From Synechococcus sp. PCC 7335 (GTDB taxonomy: Bacteria; Cyanobacteriota; Cyanobacteriia; Phormidesmidales; Phormidesmidaceae): a stretch of DNA of 64,000 nucleotides. Positions 30,363 to 41,138 of this stretch are shown here, piece after piece. The translations under genes were made by a program, and so were the position numbers. The stretch lies in NCBI RefSeq assembly GCF_000155595.1, contig NZ_DS989904.1, positions 3,862,786 to 3,926,785 on the forward strand, given 5' to 3'. Every line of letters starts with the position of its first letter. The first letter of the stretch is position 1. The notes under the pieces were generated by a model. That model was given only the letters and a program-made list of their open reading frames with translations, searched no databases and was not told the origin of the DNA.

Positions 30363-31103
30363 TTAGAGACTGGCTACCTGTAAGTTCGCTCTTTGTACAG
30401 CAGCTTTTGCTGCTGATAGCAATTCATCATAGATCGCTGTGGGTTCTAGCTTTTGTAGATAAGCCTTGCTACGCACGCCGCAAGTCAAAGCCGCTGCTGA
30501 TAGACCCATACCTCGAGCTGCAATTATGTCCGCTTCAGTATCGCCTATCATCCAGCTAGTATGCGTTCGATAGCCCTTCACCTTTTGCTGGGCGATCGCC
30601 TGGGCTAACAGCTCACATTTCTGTTCAACTCGGTTCACGTAGGCAGCATTCATATCAAAGAGGCCATACACCTCATCAACCAAATGAGCCACTCCCTGTT
30701 GCTGCAAAAAAGCATTCACCTGCTGTGGATGGCGCAATGTCACTAGAACCAAGCGAATATTCGATTGCCGTAGATGGCGCAGCGCCGCTTGTGCGGAAGG
30801 TTGTATCCGATCGCATAGCAGCAGGCTTGGATGGTTCACAATTTGCTTGACTTGCTCAATGAACGGCTCAAACCAGGTAGCTGGAATACCAGAACGGATA
30901 GCAATCTCGATATCAGCCATCCGGTCTTGTTTCATCTGCCAAAAATGACGCTTTGATAATGGGCTGATCGGCAAAGTCGTTCTAGTCTGTTGCACGTGGA
31001 TAGATGCGATCGCTCGCAGTCCCTGTCGATAGGTTTGATAATAGCGCTCAGATACATCTACGATCGGGCCGTCAAAATCACAGAAAACGACTTGCTTAGT
31101 CAT
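30363..31103 (-). CDS. HAD-superfamily hydrolase
   Basis: 246 residues with all HAD motifs: motif I FCDFDGPIVD (nucleophile D9 and D11), motif II LVLVTLRHP, and motif IV WMIGDTEADIIAARGMG. The helical cap between motifs I and II puts it near the Gph/PGP (phosphoglycolate phosphatase-like) subfamily; the substrate is not certain. Cytosolic. It is convergent with mreD. A 14-bp palindrome AAGAAATATTTCTT at 31153-31166 lies 50 bp upstream of its start. Confidence 0.88.
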   Translation of the reverse strand: MTKQVVFCDFDGPIVDVSERYYQTYRQGLRAIASIHVQQTRTTLPISPLSKRHFWQMKQDRMADIEIAIRSGIPATWFEPFIEQVKQIVNHPSLLLCDRIQPSAQAALRHLRQSNIRLVLVTLRHPQQVNAFLQQQGVAHLVDEVYGLFDMNAAYVNRVEQKCELLAQAIAQQKVKGYRTHTSWMIGDTEADIIAARGMGLSAAALTCGVRSKAYLQKLEPTAIYDELLSAAKAAVQRANLQVASL

Positions 31104-31318
31104 GATTGGCTCCAGCTTTCGACGTGACGAATATCAACAAAACGCAACGTCGAAGAAATATTTCTTAACTTTAACAGCGTAGTTAAAATTTAGGCTGAAG
31201 TATCCAGTGATTTCCGATTGAATTTATAAATGATCAAGAAAGGGTAGAGCTATAGTGCTGCTATGATCACGCATGCTCTTGGACTATATTTCCTTGGCTT
31301 CTGTCTCTAGTCCCCTTT

Positions 31319-31783
31319 TTAATCCTGCTTGTTCTCTAACCTCTCTTTCTCTAGCCATAGCGTTACGGGTCCATCATTTTCAATGGACACCTGCATCATG
31401 GTGCCAAACCTGCCAGTTTCTACCTTCAGTCCACTCTGGCGCAGTATCGACAGAAATTTTTCGTACAGCTTCTCAGCCAGAGCAGGGGGCGCAGCATTCG
31501 CAAACGAAGGTCGCCTGCCCTTGCGTCCATCGCCATACAGCGTGAACTGACTGACCACCAGCAGTTCTCCATTGATCTCGCTGACTGACTGGTCAAATCG
31601 GTCCTGCGAGTCATTAGGAAACAACCGCAGACTCAGGCACTTCTTCGCCATCCATGCTAATTCAGCTTCGGTGTCTGTTGGACCAATGCCTACGAGTAGA
31701 GTTAGCCCACGGCCAATAGCGCCAACGACTTCGCCATCTACAACGACTTGGGAGGAGCTTACCCGCTGGATCAAAACCCTCAT
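31319..31783 (-). CDS. dtd: D-aminoacyl-tRNA deacylase
   Basis: 154 residues, the normal Dtd length. It holds the two active-site motifs, SQFTLYGD (78-85) and NDGPVT with the Gly-cis-Pro pair (136-141). The dimeric enzyme hydrolyses D-amino acids (and glycine) from mischarged tRNAs. It starts 27 bp after the CobW-type GTPase gene on the same strand, so the two probably share a transcript. Confidence 0.96.
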   Translation of the reverse strand: MRVLIQRVSSSQVVVDGEVVGAIGRGLTLLVGIGPTDTEAELAWMAKKCLSLRLFPNDSQDRFDQSVSEINGELLVVSQFTLYGDGRKGRRPSFANAAPPALAEKLYEKFLSILRQSGLKVETGRFGTMMQVSIENDGPVTLWLEKERLENKQD

Positions 31784-31810
31784 CTAATGCTGAGTCTATT
31801 AGCTAAGACG

Positions 31811-33010
31811 CTATCGACCAAAGCCTTTACCACGCTCGGCTGACTCGGTACAAAAGCAATTCTCAATTTGGGTACGTAGCGCTTCTTCGTCTAGATTTTG
31901 TCCAATCAGCACTAGCTGATTCTTCTTAGGACGACCTGCCCACTCTTCATCCTCTAGCGAGAATCGCTTACCACTGAGGTGAAAGACATGGCGTTTAGGA
32001 CTCTCATCAAACCACAGGATGCCTTTTGCTCTAAAAACAGAGGCAGGTAATTGATTATCCAAGAAGTACTGAAACTTGCGGATGGCTAGAGGTTGCTGTC
32101 TGTCAAAAGAAATAGAAGTAAAGCCATCAATATCTAAATGGGAATGAGTACTGTGATCATGGTCGTGCTCACAGTGGCCATGATCATGATCGCAATTAGC
32201 ATGGTCATGGGCATCGTGGCTGTGGGCGTCGTGATCATGGCCTGAATGCTCGTGGCCAGGACCGTGACTCGAGTGATCGTGGACGTCGTGATCATCAACG
32301 GAATGGTCATGATGCTTTTCCGTTGCCTCTTTGTCTTCAGCGCCCTTCCCAAAGTATTTATCTGATTCAAACAGACCGACGCTCAAAATCAAAGGCAACG
32401 GGACTTCTGAATGATTCGTACGAAGGATCCGAGCATCCTCCTTGATATCGCGTAGCTTAATTTCTAGACTGTCGGCGTCGGCTTCATCGACTAGATCCAT
32501 CTTGTTCAGTAGGATGATGTCACCGTAGGCGATCTGGTTGTAAGCGGCCTGAGAGTTGAACAAATCTAAGCTGTAGTTCTCGGCATCGACCACCGTCACA
32601 ATCGAATCTAACCGAGTGAGATCTCGCAGCTCTGTTCCTAGAAAGGTCAGCGCAACCGGGAGCGGATCGGCCAGACCCGTAGTTTCTACGACTAGATAAT
32701 CAATTTTGTCTGAGCGTTCTAGAACCTTATAGACGGCTTCTAATAGATCGTTGTTAATCGTACAGCAAATGCAGCCGTTGCTCAGCTCTACCATATTGTC
32801 ATCACTTGTCTTGATCAGCAGATCGTTATCTATACCTACTTCACCAAATTCATTGACGAGTACTGCTGTTTTGAGCCCTTCTTGATTGGTTAGGATGTGG
32901 TTGAGCAGTGTAGTTTTACCGCTGCCCAAAAAGCCGGTGATAATTGTGACGGGTAGGCCATGCTTGGAAGCATCCATAGGTTTATTGGGAGCAAGCGTTG
33001 TAGCAGTCAT
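31811..33010 (-). CDS. CobW/COG0523 family GTPase, histidine-rich metallochaperone
   Basis: 399 residues. The G domain has Walker A GFLGSGKTT (26-34), the metal-binding CxCC motif GCICC (C80, C82, C83), VNEFGEVGIDNDLL and NKMDL; the CobW_C domain follows (DIDGFTSISFDRQQPLAIRKFQYFLD). Between them (about 240-290) lies a run dominated by His and Asp (HDHDAHSHDAHDHANCDHDHGHCEHDHDHS) that would bind several zinc, cobalt or nickel ions. Members deliver metal to client enzymes, often under zinc shortage. No clear Zur box was found upstream, so the metal is undetermined. Confidence 0.9.
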   Translation of the reverse strand: MTATTLAPNKPMDASKHGLPVTIITGFLGSGKTTLLNHILTNQEGLKTAVLVNEFGEVGIDNDLLIKTSDDNMVELSNGCICCTINNDLLEAVYKVLERSDKIDYLVVETTGLADPLPVALTFLGTELRDLTRLDSIVTVVDAENYSLDLFNSQAAYNQIAYGDIILLNKMDLVDEADADSLEIKLRDIKEDARILRTNHSEVPLPLILSVGLFESDKYFGKGAEDKEATEKHHDHSVDDHDVHDHSSHGPGHEHSGHDHDAHSHDAHDHANCDHDHGHCEHDHDHSTHSHLDIDGFTSISFDRQQPLAIRKFQYFLDNQLPASVFRAKGILWFDESPKRHVFHLSGKRFSLEDEEWAGRPKKNQLVLIGQNLDEEALRTQIENCFCTESAERGKGFGR

Positions 33011-33269
33011 AGAAAATCTGTTAACTAGATGAATGAGTAGGATGAGGTGCGGATAATTTGTGACTTAAGACAATTTGTGGCTCAATTATCACGTATTCAA
33101 TCAAAGTTGCGGGGCTAAGTTTATGTCTATTAAAGGAAGCGCTGGTTAAAAAGGCATTGTGGTGGAAGTCCTAATGTATTCTTGAGTCTCTACCAATAAA
33201 CTTACTCAAGTATTTGCTTGAGCGATCGCCTCGCATTCTCTTAGGCCCGTGAGCATACTCTAACAATCC

Positions 33270-34730
33270 ATGAGCGTAGTCATCTACAACACGCTTTCTC
33301 GTCAGAAGGAAGCCTTCAAACCACTCAGCCCTGAACAGGTGACCATGTACTGCTGCGGGGTGACTGTCTATGACTATTGTCATCTTGGGCACGCGCGTTC
33401 TTACATTGTATGGGATACGATTCGTCGATATCTGTCTTGGCGTGGTTATAACGTACGCTATGTTCAAAATTTCACCGACATTGATGACAAGATCTTGAAC
33501 CGGGCTCGCCAAGAAAATTCTTCAATGGAAGCTGTTGCCAAGGAATATACGACAGCTTATTTTGAAGATATGGCACGGCTCAATATTTTAGAAGCTGATG
33601 AGTATACCTATGCCACCCACACCATAGATGGCATCAAACGCCTAATTCATCAGTTAGAGCAAAAAGGCTATGCCTACTCTGCTAAAGGTGATGTGTATTA
33701 TTCGGTGCGTAAGTTCGAGGGCTATGGTAAGCTCTCAGGCCGCAAGCTTGACGATATGGAAGCCGGACGTAGTGGCCGAGTCGGAACGCAGGCAGACTCT
33801 ATTAAGCAAGATCCCTTTGACTTTGCGCTATGGAAGTCGGCGAAGCCAGATGAGCCGGCTTGGGAATCGACATGGGGCCCAGGGCGTCCTGGCTGGCATA
33901 TTGAATGTAGTGCCATGGTACGCGATCGCCTAGGAGACACCATTGATATCCATATGGGTGGCGCAGATCTTCAGTTCCCTCACCATGAAAATGAGATTGC
34001 TCAATCTGAAGCGGCCACTGGCAAACCGCTAGCGACCTACTGGATGCATAACGGCATGGTGAATGTAGACGGCACTAAAATGTCAAAGTCTTTGGGCAAC
34101 TTCACCACCATCCGCAACCTACTTGATGCAGAAGCCGCACCAGATCCTATGGCTGTACGCATGTTCGTGATGCAATCTCAGTACCGGATGCCGCTCGACT
34201 TCACAGAAGAAGCTATTGTTGCGGCCAAGAAAGGGTGGTCAACGCTAAATGAAGGGCTAAATTTTGGCGTACGGCACGGTGAAGATTTAGGCTGGGCAAA
34301 AGCAGCAGCCGACGAGATTGCAGTTGATGCTCTAGACCAGGCAGCGGTAGAACAGTTTCGAATCTCGATGGATGATGATTTCAACACACCTGGGGCGATC
34401 GCAGTCTTGTTCGGTTTGGCCAAAGAACTTCAGCGTCAAAGCAATGTGATTATCCATGAGGGAGCTGCCGACGCTAACCCAGCTGAGCTTCAACAGCAGT
34501 GGCAAACGCTAGTCACACTTGCAGGCGTACTGGGTTTAGAGGCGCAAGCGATCGAATCGGTTGATGCAGGAGTGCTTAGCGAAGCTGAGATTGAAACGCT
34601 CATTGCCCAACGCGCCAACGCAAAACAGGCTAAAAACTATGCAGAGTCGGACCGAATCCGAGACGAGCTGAAAGCACAGGGCATTACCTTGATCGATAAA
34701 CCGGGTGGTGTTACTGCCTGGCACAGCTAG
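33270..34730 (+). CDS. cysS: Cysteinyl-tRNA synthetase
   Basis: 486 residues, standard class Ia CysRS. The zinc ligand region starts at C28 (YCCGVTVYDYCHLGHARSY, with the HIGH-type motif HLGH at 38-41), the second zinc region is WHIECSAM and GADLQFPHHENE, and KMSKS is near 269-273. It charges tRNA-Cys. The stop codon lies inside a 15-bp tandem duplication. ridA follows in the same direction. Confidence 0.98.
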   Translation: MSVVIYNTLSRQKEAFKPLSPEQVTMYCCGVTVYDYCHLGHARSYIVWDTIRRYLSWRGYNVRYVQNFTDIDDKILNRARQENSSMEAVAKEYTTAYFEDMARLNILEADEYTYATHTIDGIKRLIHQLEQKGYAYSAKGDVYYSVRKFEGYGKLSGRKLDDMEAGRSGRVGTQADSIKQDPFDFALWKSAKPDEPAWESTWGPGRPGWHIECSAMVRDRLGDTIDIHMGGADLQFPHHENEIAQSEAATGKPLATYWMHNGMVNVDGTKMSKSLGNFTTIRNLLDAEAAPDPMAVRMFVMQSQYRMPLDFTEEAIVAAKKGWSTLNEGLNFGVRHGEDLGWAKAAADEIAVDALDQAAVEQFRISMDDDFNTPGAIAVLFGLAKELQRQSNVIIHEGAADANPAELQQQWQTLVTLAGVLGLEAQAIESVDAGVLSEAEIETLIAQRANAKQAKNYAESDRIRDELKAQGITLIDKPGGVTAWHS

Positions 34731-34757
34731 CCGTTGATCCATTAGCCGTTGATCCAT
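34728..34757. repeat. 15-bp tandem duplication at the cysS stop codon
   Basis: TAGCCGTTGATCCAT occurs twice head to tail (34728-34742 and 34743-34757), identical. The first TAG is the cysS stop codon. Same type of event as at 18775-18810. Confidence 0.9.
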
Positions 34758-34827
34758 ACGCACTGCTGAGCATCTGGTTTGAGACCAGCAGTGGCATGAA
34801 TTATCTACCGTTCATTGTTTTGAGAAA

Positions 34828-35223
34828 ATGCTGGAATTCATTACGCTCCCAAAAGGCAAACTGCCGCCCGTCGCGCCGTATTCTCACGCAGTTCGCGCCG
34901 GAGACTTTTTGTTCGTCACTGGTCAGTTAGCAGAAGATCCTGATACAGGCGAAGTCGTCAAAGGCTCTATCAATGAGCAAACCGAGCAAGTAATGGATAA
35001 CCTTCAGCTCGTGCTAGATCATGCAGGTACCCGCTTCGAAAACGTAGTTATGTCGCGAATTTTCGTCACTGATTTTCGCTATTACGAAACGGTTAATCGA
35101 ATCTACTCTAGTCGCTTCACCGCAGGTAGATATCCTGGACGTACAACCGTCGGCGTGACCGGATTAGCTGGGTTTGGCGATGTAGAAATTGATTTGATCG
35201 TATACTGCGCTGAGCAAAGCTGA
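34828..35223 (+). CDS. RidA family protein (enamine/imine deaminase)
   Basis: 131 residues with the YjgF/RidA pattern: LPPVAPYSHAVRAGDFLFVTGQLAEDPDTG at the start, NLQLVLDHAGTRFENVVMSRIFVTD in the middle, and GRYPGRTTVGVTGLAGFGDVEIDLIVYC at the end; R105 in the YPGRTTV segment corresponds to the catalytic Arg of RidA. It would hydrolyse reactive 2-aminoacrylate-type intermediates. Trimeric cytosolic protein. It ends seven bases from the convergent rsgA gene. Confidence 0.92.
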   Translation: MLEFITLPKGKLPPVAPYSHAVRAGDFLFVTGQLAEDPDTGEVVKGSINEQTEQVMDNLQLVLDHAGTRFENVVMSRIFVTDFRYYETVNRIYSSRFTAGRYPGRTTVGVTGLAGFGDVEIDLIVYCAEQS

Positions 35224-35230
35224 TCTCAAC

Positions 35231-36405
35231 CTATCGACCCAGATCTTCGAGATCCTCAAGGTCTTCAAGATCTTCGATCTCTGATAGATCCAAGCACAGC
35301 TCTTGGAAGGCCTGATTGCGAGTCTTGCGTGATATCCGCCGATACTTCTTTGCTTCTAATTTAGGCTCATGCAAAATCTTGCCATCTTCTACCATTTTGA
35401 CTTTTTCGGTGGTTTCAGCTTCTCCTTTGTGCAAAAGTGCCTGCTGCTGCTTAGTCACTTCTTCTAACAGCAGCAGATAATGTTCGTAACGCTCCCATTC
35501 TCCTCGGACCACGCATCCTGGCTCGTCGCGATGCAGGCAGTTACTAAACTGACAGTGTTGGTTTGTCAGGCGCTGGCGAATCTCAGGAAAAAGACTGCCG
35601 AGAGCTTCGGCCGTCGTCACAATATCTGGCTGATTGAATCCCGGGGTATCTGCGAGGTAACCCCCTTTTGGTAGCTCGTAAAGTTCTACGTGGCGAGTCG
35701 TATGGCGGCCAAGACTTAGCTTACCCGACACCGCATTTACTCTCAAATTTTGTGCTGGAATTAGCCGATTGGTGAGGCTAGATTTGCCCACGCCAGAGGG
35801 CCCTGCTAGCACGGTGATCTGACCCTCTAGCACCGTCAATAACGCTGCAGGCAGCTCAGCAACATCCAGAATACTCACCATCAGCGGCATATAGCCCCAT
35901 TCAAGCAATCTCTTTTGCCAGCGGACCTTGGTATCTCTAGAAACCAAATCACACTTGTTTAGGCAAAGCGTGATCCCTAATCCTGTTAGCTCGGCCTTGA
36001 TTAAAAACCGGCTAAGCTGATAGATGTCTAAATTAGGTTCGGCAATCGCGAACACTAGCAGCACTCGATCCACATTAGCAATGGGCGGACGGTCTAAGAA
36101 AGTTTGCCGTGGATGGACTGATGCGATCGCCCCCCGCCTGCCTTGCCAGTCAGGTTCTTCTACGGTGACGCGATCGCCTACCATAATCTGCTGCCCAAGC
36201 TTCTTGAGCAATCCTCGACGGATACACAGCAAAATTGGCTTCTCCTCAAAGGAAGCATTAGGTAGTGTTTGCTCAGCTATTTCTTCTAGCTGCACCGAGT
36301 AGTAATTCGCCTTGATAGAGACCACCGTACCGATCAAAGTCTCAGCACCCCAGGACATAGAGGATTCCGCTGAACTTGCCGTACCCGCTCTCGTCGTATC
36401 TAAGC

Positions 36406-36409
<4 letters not shown>
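35231..36409 (-). CDS. rsgA: Ribosome small-subunit maturation GTPase RsgA
   Basis: 392 residues from GTG at 36409 (stop of the TusA-like gene overlaps as GTGA); M18 is an internal alternative. It has an N-terminal OB fold and a circularly permuted GTPase: G4 NKCDL comes before G1 GPSGVGKSS and G3 DTPGF. A C-terminal zinc site follows (C-x4-NCLH-x-C pattern in CQFSNCLHRDEPGC). RsgA promotes late 30S assembly. The C-terminal tail is extended and ends in repeated EDL units (about four), an oddity likely from codon-level slippage. Last gene of the grpE-dnaK-dnaJ run. Confidence 0.95.
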
Positions 36410-37777
<1,368 letters not shown>

Positions 37778-37928
37778 TCAGTCAAAAAGAGGATGTGCAA
37801 TTCGTAGATCAAAATATATTGAACCATTGTATAGCAAACCTTCTGCTCCATAGGGCGGCTTTCACCCATTCCAACCCTACTCCTCCATACTCGTCCACCA
37901 AACCGACGCTCTCGTATTTTGCCTAATC

Positions 37929-40061
37929 TTAGTCAATAGCTTCGTATTCAGTAGCAATTGTCTGATCAATAGCGAATTCTTCACTTGGTTCTAGATTAGG
38001 TTCTACATTAAAGGCAGTAGCAGCCTCTTCCTTTGAGCTTTGGGCTAGATGAGAGGTCTTTATTCCAGGCTGTGATGCTTGCCTACTAACGTTCGTTTCT
38101 GCGACTGCACTCGCGTCGACTGGCTCAATAGGCAGTTGATGAGTAGATGTTGGGTGTGTCGGTTCTGATTCAATCGCTAAGTCAACATGAGCAGCCATAC
38201 TTGCTCTTGGCATCTGATCAGTAGAATCGCTATTGCTTGCAATACCTTTAGTAGCTTGGCGATAGATACCAGCACCAATGTCAAAAATGCTTTGCTGCAG
38301 TGCGTCTATCTTTGGGGCAATATCAGCAGGCTGCGCGTTCTCGGTCTTCACAGCCACTCTTAGCGCCTCTGCCTTCGCTTTTGCTTGAGCCTTGAGTTCC
38401 TCAGAAATACTATCAGCGCGATCGCGCAGTGTCGTCTCGTAGCTGTGGAAAAGGGCATCTGCTCGGTTTTGTAGATCCGCGACGACTTTGCGCTGCTCGT
38501 CTTCGCTCGCATATACTTCGGCTTCCGCTTGCATACGGGCAACTTCCACCGGAGACAGGCCACCTCGGTTGGTGATCTTGATACTCTGAGCACGGTTAGT
38601 TCCCAAATCTTTTGCAGCAACCTGTAGGATACCGTCAGCATCTATCTCAAAAGAGACTTCGATTTGAGGCACACCTCTAGGGGCGGGTGGAATGCCAGTT
38701 AGCTCGAATCTACCTAGGCTCTTGTTGTCTTTAGCCATAGCCCTTTCACCTTGAAGCGCATGGACTTCCACAGATGTTTGACCGTCGGTAGCGGTCGAAA
38801 AGATCCGAGTTTTACTTGTGGGAATTGTCGTGTTGCGCTCGATGATCTTGGTAAAGACATCGCCTAGCGTCTCAATCCCTAGAGATAGCGGTGTGACATC
38901 TAGCAAAAGTAAGTCTTTGACTTCCCCACTTAGGACACCAGCTTGAATAGCCGCCCCTAGAGCAACCGCTTCTTCTGGGTTAACTGAGCGATCAGGTGAT
39001 TGACCGTTGAAGATTTTGGTGATTGCAGCTTGAACAGATGGAATCCTAGTAGAGCCGCCGACTAGCAGAATTCGATCAACGTCATCTGCACTAAGTTCAG
39101 CATCTTTGAGCGCTTGCCTGACTGGCTCTAGCGTGTTTTTAACCAACGCGGCAGCTAGTCCTTCAAATTGCGATCGCGTTAGCCCCATCTCTAAATGCTT
39201 TGGGCCGGTCTCATCGGCGGCGATAAATGGCAAATTGATAGAGGTCCTTGTCATCGTTGAAAGTTCGACTTTCGCCCTCTCCGCCGCTTCTCGAATTCGC
39301 TGAAGGGCCATACGATCATGAGTCAAATCCATGCCTTCTTGCTGAAGAAAGGCTTCTATGATCCAATTGACAATGCAGTTGTCAAAGTCATCACCACCAA
39401 GCTGGTTATTACCAGAGGTCGCTTTCACCTCAAAAACACCATCACCGAGCTGCAAAATAGAAACATCAAAGGTTCCTCCGCCTAAGTCAAAGATCAAAAT
39501 AGTCTGATCTTTCTCTTGTTTATCTAAACCATAGGACAGCGCAGCGGCTGTAGGTTCGTTGATAATGCGCAGGACTTCTAGGCCCGCGATCGCACCTGCA
39601 TCTTTAGTGGCTTGCCTTTGAGCATCGGTAAAATAAGCTGGGACCGTAATCACAGCTTGATCAACCGGTTCATTCAAGTAGGCTTCCGCATCGCCTTTAA
39701 GCTTTTGCAGCAGCATCGCCGAGATCTCTTGAGGGGTAAAGCTTTTTTTCCTAATTGACACATCGACGGTGTCATCTTTTCCTTTCACACAGTTGTAAGG
39801 GACGCGCGATCGCTCCAATTCAGCATCCTTCCAGCGCCTGCCAATAAACCGCTTAACGCTGTAGACAGTATTTTCCGCATTTGTCACTGCCTGACGCTTT
39901 GCCAACTGGCCAATTAAGCGTTCTCCTCCTTTAGCGAACCCCACAATACTAGGCGTTGTCCGCCCACCTTCAGAATTCGGTATAACCACAGGACTGCCAC
40001 CCTCAAGCACAGCTACGCAGCTGTTAGTAGTGCCTAGGTCGATACCGATAACTTTTCCCAT
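37929..40061 (-). CDS. dnaK: Hsp70 chaperone DnaK
   Basis: 710 residues. ATPase signatures [13 protein letters not shown] (4-16), [14 protein letters not shown] and [12 protein letters not shown]; the substrate domain has [24 protein letters not shown]. The C-terminal tail is extended by roughly 70 polar residues ([24 protein letters not shown]...) and does not end in EEVD but in TEYEAID, as is common among the several cyanobacterial DnaK paralogues. Which paralogue it is cannot be settled by eye. It is placed between grpE and dnaJ, its two co-chaperones. Confidence 0.97.
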   Translation of the reverse strand: MGKVIGIDLGTTNSCVAVLEGGSPVVIPNSEGGRTTPSIVGFAKGGERLIGQLAKRQAVTNAENTVYSVKRFIGRRWKDAELERSRVPYNCVKGKDDTVDVSIRKKSFTPQEISAMLLQKLKGDAEAYLNEPVDQAVITVPAYFTDAQRQATKDAGAIAGLEVLRIINEPTAAALSYGLDKQEKDQTILIFDLGGGTFDVSILQLGDGVFEVKATSGNNQLGGDDFDNCIVNWIIEAFLQQEGMDLTHDRMALQRIREAAERAKVELSTMTRTSINLPFIAADETGPKHLEMGLTRSQFEGLAAALVKNTLEPVRQALKDAELSADDVDRILLVGGSTRIPSVQAAITKIFNGQSPDRSVNPEEAVALGAAIQAGVLSGEVKDLLLLDVTPLSLGIETLGDVFTKIIERNTTIPTSKTRIFSTATDGQTSVEVHALQGERAMAKDNKSLGRFELTGIPPAPRGVPQIEVSFEIDADGILQVAAKDLGTNRAQSIKITNRGGLSPVEVARMQAEAEVYASEDEQRKVVADLQNRADALFHSYETTLRDRADSISEELKAQAKAKAEALRVAVKTENAQPADIAPKIDALQQSIFDIGAGIYRQATKGIASNSDSTDQMPRASMAAHVDLAIESEPTHPTSTHQLPIEPVDASAVAETNVSRQASQPGIKTSHLAQSSKEEAATAFNVEPNLEPSEEFAIDQTIATEYEAID

Positions 40062-40136
40062 AATCTGCTCGGACAGCTCTTGTGAAGGTTGGTTATGCCA
40101 AACCCAACCGAGCTAGCTTCTGTCTCGAGAGACTAG

Positions 40137-40868
40137 TCACCCGGATTCAGCAGTAGAGTCTAGCGGCATCGCTACTTTAACCATTGCATGGCGTAGAACG
40201 CGCTCTCCTAGAACATACCCACGGACAAACTCCTCGATAACAGTCCCTTCGGGATAGTCGTTTGTCGGCTCACGCATTACGGCCTCATGCAAATTTGGAT
40301 CGAACTCCTTGCCTTCACATCTCATCGGCGACACCCCTAGCTTCTTTAGCGCCTCTACTAGCTGCTTATAGACACCCTGATAGCTTTTATGGATAGAAAG
40401 CTCGCCTTCACCTTGCGGTTTTATCTGAGACCTGGCCCGCTCAAAGTTGTCTACTACCTCAAGTAAACCGCTAATCGTATTGCATTTCACTTGCTCTTCA
40501 AGCGTCTCGCGCTCTTTCACCGTACGCTTGCGAAAATTATCAAAATCAGCTGTCAAACGTGCAAACTGTCCGTTTCGCTCTTCTAACTGAGTTTGTAGAG
40601 ATTCTATCTGCTGCTGCAAAGCGACTCTCGCTTCTGCCTCAGCGCTAAAGGCCTCCTCAAAAGAAATATCTCCCTCTGGCGAAGCCTTTCCTACAGTAGA
40701 GTCACCTGTCGGTTCACTGCCTGTCGGTTCGTTGGTAGAATCAAGCATTTGGTCAAAATCAACGTCCGCTGAAGCATCTTCCACACGAAGTTCCTCTATG
40801 TTTTCAGCGTTCTCGTCAGCGCTTTGCTGATTGTCGTTCGTATCTGCGTCCATCATCTCGTTACTCAT
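40137..40868 (-). CDS. grpE: GrpE nucleotide exchange factor
   Basis: 243 residues. A disordered acidic N-terminus of about 70 residues (with EPTGSEPTGDS from a short tandem repeat) precedes a long coiled coil (LQQQIESLQTQLEERNGQFARLTADFDNFRKRT) and the beta domain (EFDPNLHEAVMREPTNDYPEGTVIEEFVRGYVLGERVLRHAMVKVA). It promotes ADP release from DnaK. First gene of the chaperone run; no CIRCE element was found in the 270 bp upstream. Confidence 0.96.
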   Translation of the reverse strand: MSNEMMDADTNDNQQSADENAENIEELRVEDASADVDFDQMLDSTNEPTGSEPTGDSTVGKASPEGDISFEEAFSAEAEARVALQQQIESLQTQLEERNGQFARLTADFDNFRKRTVKERETLEEQVKCNTISGLLEVVDNFERARSQIKPQGEGELSIHKSYQGVYKQLVEALKKLGVSPMRCEGKEFDPNLHEAVMREPTNDYPEGTVIEEFVRGYVLGERVLRHAMVKVAMPLDSTAESG

Positions 40869-41138
40869 TCCTAGGCTAAAAAAACTAGGTCAAGAAAAGT
40901 CTACCTGAGCCCTATTTACCCTGTCCATATTAAAAGGGCATGCTCCACCTTAGGAACGGTTTTCCGTATTGGGTTATCCCTATCTATAGCCTAATTCTGT
41001 ATCCGAAATGATGCTTAGTGATTCTGAGCGTGTTAGCGATCGCTTTTCACAAAAGACATCAGCCATTCCATATCGGTAGAGACTGTATATATTATGCAGA
41101 TATTGCTTAGATTCCTTGCCTGAGCTCTATACCTATCT

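Noticed and set aside
31274-31318. Stem GGACTA/TAGTCC followed by T-run, possible terminator
   Set aside because: The stem is only six pairs with a 21-base loop, and the T-run points to the plus strand where no gene ends.
32134-32370. Reading frame rich in Met/Ile/Thr over the His-rich loop
   Set aside because: It is an out-of-frame reading of the same strand as the CobW gene, produced by CAT/GAT repeats, not a gene.
33052-33090. Possible Zur box upstream of the His-rich CobW gene (GATAATT and AATTATC arms)
   Set aside because: The arms are 25 bp apart, too far for one Zur dyad; the repeated AATTTGTG between them has no known match.
40869-41138. CIRCE element (HrcA site) expected before a grpE-dnaK run
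   Set aside because: No TTAGCACTC-N9-GAGTGCTAA-like sequence was found on reading the region.
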